Position numbers and translations under genes: made by a program. The notes under the pieces are model-generated. The model saw only the letters and a program-made list of their open reading frames with translations. It was not told the origin of the DNA and made no database searches. This document shows positions 44,853 through 50,138 of a stretch of 50,138 nt of DNA, piece by piece. The stretch is from Pseudomonadota bacterium. GTDB taxonomy: Bacteria > Pseudomonadota > Alphaproteobacteria > Ferrovibrionales > Ferrovibrionaceae. The stretch spans positions 1 through 50,138 of the forward strand of contig JAJYTL010000001.1 in the NCBI GenBank assembly GCA_021793055.1, read 5' to 3'. Each line of letters opens with the position of its first letter. Positions within the stretch are counted from its first letter, which is position 1.

Positions 44853-45635
44853 ATGGCCGAGAGCTATCGTTTCCTGATTGTCGAGAAGAAGGGTGCCGTC
44901 GGCTTGATCCGGCTCAACCGGCCGGAGGCGCTGAATGCTCTTTGCAGCGACCTGATGAAGGAGCTGACGCAAGTTGTTGATGGTTTCGAGAGCGATGACG
45001 CCATCGGTTGTCTGGTGGTCACCGGTTCCGACAAGGCCTTCGCCGCCGGCGCCGACATCAAGGAGATGCAGCCGAAGACCTATGTCGATGTCTACGGCGA
45101 GGACTTCATCACCGCCGATTGGGAACGGCTGGCAAGGAGCCGCAAGCCGGTGATCGCGGCGGTCGCGGGCTATGCCTTGGGCGGCGGCTGCGAGCTCGCC
45201 ATGATGTGCGACTTCATCCTCGCCGCCGATACCGCGAAGTTCGGTCAACCGGAAATCAATCTCGGCACCTTTCCGGGCGCCGGCGGCACCCAGCGCCTGA
45301 CCCGTTTCGTCGGCAAGTCGAAGGCGATGGAGATGTGCCTGACCGGGCGCATGATGGACGCCGCGGAGGCGGAGCGCGCCGGCCTCGTCAGCCGCGTGGT
45401 GCCGGCGGCGGAGCTCTTGGACGAGGCGCTGAAGGTGGCGGCCGGAATTGCGGCAAAATCGCGTCCCGCGGCCATGATGGCGAAGGAATCTGTCAATCGC
45501 GCCTATGAGACCACGCTGGCCGAGGGCGTCCGCTTCGAGCGCCGGCTGTTCCATTCCACCTTCGCCCTCGAGGATCGCAAGGAGGGTATGGCGGCGTTTA
45601 TAGCCAAGCGCAAGCCGAGCTTCCAGAACCGCTGA
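44853..45635 (+). CDS. enoyl-CoA hydratase
   Basis: 260 residues of the crotonase family, which hydrates trans-2-enoyl-CoA in fatty acid beta-oxidation. The oxyanion-hole region is AFAAGADIKEM; catalytic glutamates are expected in LGGGCELAMMCDF and FGQPEINLGTFPGAGGTQRLTR, both present as in the mitochondrial enzyme. The tail RKEGMAAFIAKRKPSFQNR is typical. The ribosome site GAGGAG precedes ATG 44853. It is separated from rpsT by an 82-bp promoter region. Confidence 0.93.
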   Translation: MAESYRFLIVEKKGAVGLIRLNRPEALNALCSDLMKELTQVVDGFESDDAIGCLVVTGSDKAFAAGADIKEMQPKTYVDVYGEDFITADWERLARSRKPVIAAVAGYALGGGCELAMMCDFILAADTAKFGQPEINLGTFPGAGGTQRLTRFVGKSKAMEMCLTGRMMDAAEAERAGLVSRVVPAAELLDEALKVAAGIAAKSRPAAMMAKESVNRAYETTLAEGVRFERRLFHSTFALEDRKEGMAAFIAKRKPSFQNR

Positions 45636-45653
45636 AATCGGCCGGGAAAGCCG

Positions 45654-45682
45654 TTGACGGGGGGGCCGGCCCCCGCTATAAC
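45654..45682 (+). promoter_or_regulatory. strong sigma-70 promoter of rpsT
   Basis: TTGACG (45654-45659), a spacer of exactly 17 bp, and TATAAC (45677-45682), followed by a start about 30 nt before ATG 45718. The spacer contains the perfect GC palindrome GGGGGCCGGCCCCC (45661-45674). Confidence 0.8.
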
Positions 45683-45717
45683 CCGGCATCCCTTTTTGCC
45701 TTGGAACCACGCAAGCC

Positions 45718-46002
45718 ATGCTTCGTCACGAGTCAGCCAAGAAGCGCACGCGCCAGATCAAGAAACGGACAGCGGTCAATCGTGCCCGCGTCTCGCGCGT
45801 CCGCACCTTCGTCCGCAAGGTCGAGCTGGCGATCGCCAGCGGAGACGCCGACGCGGCCCGCGTCGCTTTGCGCGCCGCGCAACCCGAGATCGATCGCGGG
45901 GTGAGCAAGGGCGTCGTGCCGAAGAACCGGGCCTCGCGCAAGCTGTCGCGCCTTTCGGCTCGCGTCAAGGCGATGTCCGCCTCGGCATCGCCGGCTTCCT
46001 GA
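45718..46002 (+). CDS. rpsT: 30S ribosomal protein S20
   Basis: 94 residues, strongly basic and helical as S20 proteins are. The start reads MLRHESAKKRTRQIKKRTAVNRARVSRVRTFVRKVE in pieces recognisable from the family (usually MANHKSAKKR), and the end has NRASRKLSRLSARVKAM. It binds 16S rRNA in the small subunit. A strong promoter precedes it and a hairpin terminator follows. Confidence 0.95.
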   Translation: MLRHESAKKRTRQIKKRTAVNRARVSRVRTFVRKVELAIASGDADAARVALRAAQPEIDRGVSKGVVPKNRASRKLSRLSARVKAMSASASPAS

Positions 46003-46032
46003 TCCTCCGCCGCTTCTAGAATTCGCGATCGT

Positions 46033-46058
46033 GCCCTCGGCTTGCCGAGGGCCGTTTT
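46033..46058 (+). terminator. rho-independent terminator of rpsT
   Basis: GCCCTCGG-CTTG-CCGAGGGC (46033-46052) forms an 8-bp GC stem with a 4-nt loop, followed by CGTTTT. It is 31 bp after the rpsT stop. Confidence 0.85.
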
Positions 46059-46490
46059 GCATCGCCGCCGCGCGCGACGCGGTAAATAATTTCTCACCGC
46101 GATTGGCTTGTGCGGCAGCGATCCGCGATTCGGATTCTTCCTGTTGCATGCCCTCGGTCGCGAGGGTAGGCTTCTTCATCGCCGGTCCGAACAGGACCAA
46201 ATTTCGCAAACGCCCGCTCGTTATTGCCTCTTCGATATTGCCGCCAGCAGAGTCGAGCGTAGGGAGTACGCTTAACCGGGGGCAGGCGTTCGCCTTTCGT
46301 AGACAGGCGTTTGGCAGACAGGATTGCGCGGACAGGATTACAGAGTGTTCTTATGGAAAAAAATAATTCTGCCCTCCGCAATCCATACGATGACGCACGA
46401 CGCGGCAACGGCTGGTGTGGCGCCCAAGAGCGGCGCAAGGGGGGCGACGCGGTCATTGGTCGGCGCGCGTCGCGGGGTGACGGTGGCAAT
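46059..46490. other. 432-bp region between rpsT and the rhodanese remnant
   Basis: No gene is supported. Features seen: a weak hairpin (CGCGGT ... ACCGCG, near 46078-46101), two close copies of GACAGGATT (about 46317-46340), and an A-rich patch near 46357. No cluster of DnaA boxes (TTATCCACA-like) and no start of dnaA was found, although dnaA often follows rpsT in alphaproteobacteria. Confidence 0.4.
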
Positions 46491-46811
46491 ATGACGGGGC
46501 AAGGCGCTGGTGCACCGGCGGGTTACGCTGGCGATCTTTCCGTGCGCGAGGCGTGGACCCGGCTGGCCGGCGACGCGCGCGCCGTTCTGGTCGATGTCCG
46601 GAGCGACGCCGAATGGACCTTTGTCGGCGTTCCCGATCTCTCCGCCCTCGGCAAGGCGGTCACCTTTCTGCCGTGGCAGACCTTTCCCGGCATGCGGTTG
46701 AACGGCGATTTCGCCGCGACGTTGCAAGAGGGGTTGCCGGAAACGGATGTGCCGGTGCTTTATGGGATGGCCCGCCCCTTCCTCGGCATCGGATATGATG
46801 CCGGTGCTTGA
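46491..46811 (+). pseudogene. rhodanese-like domain protein, truncated by the IS element
   Basis: From ATG 46491 the product begins MTGQGAGAPAGYAGDLSV and continues as a rhodanese fold: REAWTRLAGDARAVLVDVRSDAEWTFVGVPDL and LPETDVPVL, the strand that normally leads into the active-site loop (FLCRSG-type). At about 46760 the sequence changes to YGMARPFLGIGYDAGA, which is IS DNA, and stops at 46811. The catalytic cysteine and the C-terminal half are gone. The frame remains open upstream to 46311 without coding character. Confidence 0.75.
46767..46778 (+). repeat. left subterminal inverted repeat of the IS1111-group element
   Basis: ATGGCCCGCCCC, perfectly inverted at 48100-48111. Confidence 0.8.
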
Positions 46812-46831
46812 AACGGGAAAGGAACGGACCG

Positions 46832-47863
46832 ATGTCGATTGTGATCCTTGGAGTTGATCTAGGCAAGAACGCATGCAGCGTCGTTGGCGTTGACGCGTCC
46901 GGTAGGGTGGTGGTGCGCCGGTCGATGCGACGCCAGACACTGATCGATTATGTAGCGAAGCTGCCGGCCTGCGTCATCGCGATGGAGGCTTGCTGCGGCG
47001 CTCATTATTTGGGACGCCTGTTCGCCGTACACGGACATGAGATTCGGCTTATGTCGCCTGAGTACGTGCGTCCGTATGTGAAGGCGCAGAAGAACGACGA
47101 TCGCGATGCCGAGGGGATCGCCGAGGCGGCGTCGCGCCCAACGATGCGGTTCGTCGCGCTCAAGAGCCAGGAACAGCTCGACATTCAGACCCTTCATCGA
47201 GTCCGTTCGCGCCGCGTGGCAGAGCGTACGAATCTGATCAATCAGTTACGGGCGATCTTGTTGGAGCGTGGGATCATCTTTCCGGTCGGGCGGCGCAAGC
47301 TGGAACTGGGCGTCGATGCCATGCTTGCCGAGGGGGATGGAATGTTGTCACCGCGCCTGCGCCAACTGGTTGGCGAACTGCGCGCCGAATGGCGGGACCT
47401 CGATACGAAGATCGAGGCGCTCAACAGCGAGTTCATCGACCGCGCGCGCCATGATGCCGTCGCGCGAAGGCTGACCTCCATCCCCGGCATCGGGGCTTTG
47501 AACGCAACCGCCTTGATTGCCGCTGTGGGCGATGCAAGCGGCTTCGCCAAAGCCCGGGATCTTGGGGCTTGGCTCGGCCTGGTTCCCCGGCAACATACCA
47601 CCGGCGGCAAAGCCCGGCTGCTGGGCATCTCCAAGCGTGGTAACACCTATTTGCGTACCCTGCTCATCCACGGGGCCCGAGCGGCGCTGCCTTCGCTGTC
47701 GCAGAGCGACACCCCGCTGGGGCGCTGGCTCAAGGCCATGATCGAGCGCGGCGTCCACCGCAATGCCGTGGTGGTCGCATTGGCCAACAAGCTGGCGCGG
47801 ATCGCTTGGGCAGCTCTGCGCAAGGAGGCGACTTTCGCGCGCGGCTACTCCGTCGCGGCATAA
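46832..47863 (+). CDS. IS110-family transposase (IS1111 group)
   Basis: 343 residues from ATG 46832, with AAAGGA about 10 nt upstream. The N-terminal RuvC-like DEDD domain shows GVDLGKNACSVVGVDASG (first Asp), IAMEACCGAHYLG (Glu) and KAQKNDDRDAEGIAEAAS (Asp pair). The C-terminal Tnp_20 part has SIPGIGALNATALIAAVGD, WLGLVPRQHTTGGKARLLGISKRGN with the conserved serine, and TYLRTLLIHGARAAL. Length and motifs are intact, so it may be active. Enzymes of this family act with a structured RNA from the element's own non-coding part. Confidence 0.92.
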   Translation: MSIVILGVDLGKNACSVVGVDASGRVVVRRSMRRQTLIDYVAKLPACVIAMEACCGAHYLGRLFAVHGHEIRLMSPEYVRPYVKAQKNDDRDAEGIAEAASRPTMRFVALKSQEQLDIQTLHRVRSRRVAERTNLINQLRAILLERGIIFPVGRRKLELGVDAMLAEGDGMLSPRLRQLVGELRAEWRDLDTKIEALNSEFIDRARHDAVARRLTSIPGIGALNATALIAAVGDASGFAKARDLGAWLGLVPRQHTTGGKARLLGISKRGNTYLRTLLIHGARAALPSLSQSDTPLGRWLKAMIERGVHRNAVVVALANKLARIAWAALRKEATFARGYSVAA

Positions 47864-48099
47864 CGAGACCGGCCACATGCTCTGGTATGCATAGGCCAAC
47901 GATGTTTGCAGGAAGGATCGTACAGATGGCCTGACAGTCGATCGGCGTTTGGAAAGCCCGGTCAAAAAAATGGCGCTCGATGCCGAGGTCTTTATTGTGG
48001 CTCCAAACGCGCGGATGTCCATCTTGGCCGTGAGCACGCTCACGAGACCGTATACGTTGACGCAGACTGCTCAGAACACCGTAAAATCCTACTTGCAAC
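47864..48099 (+). ncRNA. candidate seekRNA/bridge RNA region of the IS1111-group element
   Basis: The 236 nt between the transposase stop and the right inverted repeat code for nothing. In the IS1111 group the guide RNA is encoded in this place. At least one clean stem-loop is visible (CGTGAG-CACG-CTCACG, 48029-48044). Guide segments could not be assigned by eye, and the RNA's ends are unknown. Confidence 0.45.
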
Positions 48100-48111
48100 G
48101 GGGCGGGCCAT
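48100..48111 (-). repeat. right subterminal inverted repeat of the IS1111-group element
   Basis: GGGGCGGGCCAT, the perfect inverse of 46767-46778, three bases from the predicted right end. Confidence 0.8.
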
Positions 48112-48114
48112 ACG

Positions 48115-48474
48115 TTTTTTGAGCGTCAGACCGAGCCGGTGGATGACGGTCCACATCGCCCCGCTGCTAAGGCGCACGCCCTGTTCGGCTTCAAGCCAGG
48201 TCTGCATCGCCGCCAATGTCATATCCGAATGGGCGCGCACATGGATGGCCAGCGCCGCCTCCTGCTCGCCGGTCAGCTTGCGCGGGCGATGGCCACGCAC
48301 CGGACTGGCGTTGGTCTGCCCGGTGCGTCGCCGCCGGATCATGGCCTTGTAGATATACGAAATGCTGACCTGAAAGAGCTTCGCGGCCCTGCGCACCGCC
48401 ATGCCGCCATCAACAGCAGCCAATACCCGCGCCCGAAGATCTTCCGAGTAAGCCTGTCCCTGGCGCCACACCAT
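48115..48474 (-). pseudogene. IS630-family transposase, N-terminal part only
   Basis: Started at ATG 48474 it reads MVWRQGQAYSEDLRARVLAA, then a helix-turn-helix (GMAVRRAAKLFQVSISYIYKAMIRR), TGQTNASPVRGHRPRKLTGEQE and MTLAAMQTWLEAEQGVRLSSGAMWTVIHRLGLTLKK. This is the DNA-binding half of IS630 transposases. At LTLKK the frame enters IS1111 DNA and ends at 48040. The DDE catalytic domain is absent from the window, so it is not functional. Confidence 0.8.
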
Positions 48475-48569
48475 CGCTGCCACCGAATCGTCCAACCCGG
48501 ACCAGCGAATCACAATTTAACCCGGCCGTGAATCCCTCTCCGATTCCACCCAACCCGAAAATGCTCTAG
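48115..48569 (-). mobile_element. truncated IS630-family element
   Basis: It carries the first part of an IS630-type transposase and one terminus. The outer end is taken at CTAG (48566-48569), since IS630 elements insert at TA and many relatives end at CTAG; the adjoining GAAAATGCTCTAG on the plus strand looks like a terminal repeat. The other end is missing, cut where the IS1111-group element begins. Confidence 0.6.
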
Positions 48570-48820
48570 TTGGAAATGAGCCTGCCCCCAACGCTGGACC
48601 AGGGCGCTGGTCTTCGAGGGCATCTGCTTGGTCAGTCAAGACCATCGATCGGGTGACGCAAAAGCTTTGTCCTAGGGCCGAACAGCTGTCCCCTCACCGT
48701 CTGGCTATCGTAATGCCGAGCCAGGTTCCCTTTCCTGCCCATCTCGTCGTTCGGCCGAAACGGCCGACACGCCATCTCCTTTCTCTCTTTTTGCGTACTT
48801 TCAGCAAAAGGAGAATCCCC

Positions 48821-49084
48821 ATGAAGTCCTCTTCCTCAAACGTGCTTTTGAAACTTCATACTTTTCGGATTTGCGCGAGCGCGGCCCACATTCTTCGGTC
48901 CTACATCGAGGATTTTCACCTCTTTGGCGGTGACGCAGTTTGCGATGCCGCCGCAGCGGCCTCCGATTTCCCCCTCGCGCGGGGTTGCCCGGCCTCAACC
49001 GAGGAAGCACGGCGTCACTTCCTTCCTAATCACATCCGCCGTCCCTGGAATATCCGCCGCTGGCGAGCCCGTCGGCAGCGGTGA
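48821..49084 (+). CDS. small ORF of unknown function with a strong ribosome site
   Basis: 87 residues. The ATG is preceded by AAAAGGAG with a 7-nt gap, unusually good for a random ORF. The product MKSSSSNVLLKLHTFRICAS... has a short hydrophobic start, a middle Ala/Asp patch (AVCDAAAAASDF) and a basic Arg-rich end (PWNIRRWRARRQR). No family is recognised. It lies between the IS630 terminus and the helicase gene and could be a leader ORF or a gene of the accessory region. The 250 bases before it hold no gene, only a small dyad (TCGGCCG-AAA-CGGCCGA, 48751-48767). Confidence 0.4.
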   Translation: MKSSSSNVLLKLHTFRICASAAHILRSYIEDFHLFGGDAVCDAAAAASDFPLARGCPASTEEARRHFLPNHIRRPWNIRRWRARRQR

Positions 49085-49119
49085 GGCTGCCCTCTTCACT
49101 TTCATCCCTTTGAACCTCG

Positions 49120-49154
49120 GAAGCGCCAGTCCGCGACATGCGGTCTGGCGCTTC
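49120..49154. other. strong hairpin before the helicase gene
   Basis: GAAGCGCCAG-T-CCGC (49120-49134) pairs with GCGG-T-CTGGCGCTTC (49140-49154) around the loop GACAT, 14 base pairs with one T-T mismatch. No T-run follows, so it is a weak candidate for a terminator. It lies 40 bp before the helicase ATG, where it could act as an attenuator or operator. Confidence 0.55.
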
Positions 49155-49193
49155 AGGCATCCGCTCAGCACTTATTTCCGAAAGGTCATTTCC

Positions 49194-50138
49194 ATGCATC
49201 CCCTGTCCCACTCTCAAACTACCGCCCCCGACACGGCTCAAAACCAGTCACATCAACGATCCTCAGGCCCTGACGCTGGCCTTCCGGCCCTGCCGGACAA
49301 GGTCGGCTCTCCAAACGGCACGCACGCCGCCGTGCCACGAGGCCCGATGCCCGATGCCGCCGAACAAGCGGCGATCGATGCCGCCGTGGCGGAACGGCTC
49401 ACCGACCTCCTCGAGAAGGCCGAGCGCCGCGGCCGGTTTACCGTCCCGGAAGCCGAGCTTCTGCCGCAGGTCGGCAAAGAATTCGGCATCGCTTTAAACC
49501 TCATGGAGACCGTAGCCACTCGGCTCGGCGACACCGGCCAGGTCGGCCGCTCGTCAACCCGTCGCGGCCCGGTCCTTCATCGTGACCTGTCATCATCGGA
49601 ACGGACGGTCCGCGGGATCCTTCACGTGATCCTCGGATCCCAGCGGAACGCCCACGCCGCCCTGCCAAGGTCGGAGCTTACCGCCGCTGCGGAAAAGCTC
49701 CTTCTCTGCAGTGAACAAACGGTGCTGGAGGGTATCGACACGCTGATCGGAAAGTGCGTGCTCGTCGTGGAGCGGATCGACGGCGACTTCCTCGTCTTCA
49801 CCGCCGCCGCCCACAGCGCCGAGGTGGCGATGGTGAAGAATCTGATGCAGCTCACCACAACGCCCGCCATGAAGATCCCGCGACCACGGCGGATCCGAAA
49901 GACAATCGCGAGAGCGGAGAAACGCTCTCACCTTGTGCTCAATGCCGATCAGGCCGAGGCCATCGCCACCATTCTCCGGCATCCGGTCTCGATCGTGACC
50001 GGCGCCCCCGGCGTCGGCAAGACCACTGTCATCTGGGCGGCCGTGGACGCCTTGGCCAGGCTTTCTCAAGGAAAGCCAATTCTCTTGGCGGCACCGACCG
50101 GCAAGGCGGCGCGGCGGCTCTCTGAGGCGGCGAAACAA
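49194..50138 (+). CDS. RecD-like superfamily 1 helicase, N-terminal part (3' end outside window)
   Basis: The frame from ATG 49194 (AAAGG upstream) is open to the last base: 315 residues without a stop. The first 60 residues are Pro/Ser/Ala-rich. Residues about 60-250 are helical and resemble the N-terminal region ahead of the motor in RecD2-type proteins. Then LNADQAEAIATILRHPVSIVTGAPGVGKTT gives the Q-like motif and Walker A (Gly270 to Thr277, Lys276), followed by PILLAAPTGKAARRLSEAAK, motif Ia of RecD/TraA helicases. It is probably a DNA helicase of RecD2 or relaxase-associated type. The rest lies outside. Confidence 0.75.
   Translation, partial: MHPLSHSQTTAPDTAQNQSHQRSSGPDAGLPALPDKVGSPNGTHAAVPRGPMPDAAEQAAIDAAVAERLTDLLEKAERRGRFTVPEAELLPQVGKEFGIALNLMETVATRLGDTGQVGRSSTRRGPVLHRDLSSSERTVRGILHVILGSQRNAHAALPRSELTAAAEKLLLCSEQTVLEGIDTLIGKCVLVVERIDGDFLVFTAAAHSAEVAMVKNLMQLTTTPAMKIPRPRRIRKTIARAEKRSHLVLNADQAEAIATILRHPVSIVTGAPGVGKTTVIWAAVDALARLSQGKPILLAAPTGKAARRLSEAAKQ

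Larger units (their letters stand above)
46760..48114 (+). mobile_element. IS110 family, IS1111-group insertion sequence
   Basis: A complete-looking element of about 1355 bp. It has subterminal 12-bp inverted repeats, ATGGCCCGCCCC at 46767-46778 and GGGGCGGGCCAT at 48100-48111, one transposase gene, and a non-coding tail of about 236 nt. The ends are placed 7 bp outside the left repeat and 3 bp outside the right one, as described for IS1111-group members, so they are approximate. The left flank is a rhodanese gene and the right flank an IS630 transposase gene, which do not belong together. Confidence 0.8.

Noticed and set aside
46059..46490. Replication origin downstream of rpsT
   Set aside because: No DnaA-box cluster and no dnaA start were found; the AT-rich patches are short.
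48040..48114. C-terminal residues of the IS630 transposase frame (after LTLKK)
   Set aside because: They are read through IS1111-group DNA, including its inverted repeat, and are not native transposase sequence.

Overview
The window looks like chromosomal DNA of a high-GC alphaproteobacterium, probably of the Rhodospirillales/Hyphomicrobiales type. The pointers are a type A RNase P RNA, an urtABCDE-ureDABCEFG cluster, a soeABC-type molybdoenzyme, a tatA gene, rpsT behind an enoyl-CoA hydratase, and GC-rich codon use throughout. Both ends cut genes: an MFS transporter at the left and a RecD-like helicase at the right. No tRNA, rRNA or CRISPR array was seen.

Layout. 1-4 kb: MFS transporter end, a cold-shock-like protein, rnpB (minus strand), a cell-wall amidase with a small monooxygenase-like gene, and a 55-residue ORF. 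4-10 kb: a fused 5-oxoprolinase, a phosphoesterase and an SDR enzyme. 10-17 kb: soeABC (cytoplasmic sulfite oxidation), an orphan MASE4-like histidine kinase and a secreted COG4315-type protein. 18-28 kb: a urea ABC importer (urtABCDE) followed directly by urease and its accessory genes (ureDABCEFG). 28-35 kb: an AMI1-like amidase, a RutB-like cysteine hydrolase and a divergent BMP-family ABC importer. 35-44 kb: a metallo-beta-lactamase-fold protein, a TauE/SafE exporter, a secreted protein behind a perfect FNR/FixK box, a biuret-hydrolase operon, split hydantoinase hyuA/hyuB, and tatA. 44-46 kb: housekeeping genes ending in rpsT. 46.5-50.1 kb: mobile DNA, comprising a rhodanese gene cut by an IS1111-group element, a truncated IS630-type element, and the start of a helicase gene.

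The main result is regulatory. Four near-perfect sigma-54 promoters (TGGCA-N6-TTGC) lie before urtA, before the BMP importer operon, before the divergent RutB-like gene and before biuH. Two of them have TGC-N11-GCA dyads (the NtrC half-site spacing) upstream at enhancer distance. This ties urea uptake, urease, biuret-type hydrolases and an importer of unknown substrate into one probable nitrogen-starvation regulon. The likely chemistry is conversion of biuret- or ureide-like compounds to allophanate or urea and then to ammonia. The importer's substrate is the open question.

Two further points stand out. A roughly 65-bp palindromic repeat occurs three times with compensatory changes in its arms. 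The IS1111-group element keeps its subterminal inverted repeats and a 236-nt non-coding tail where a seekRNA/bridge RNA is expected, but its two flanks do not match, which indicates a rearrangement. All functional calls come from reading the sequence by eye. No database search was run.
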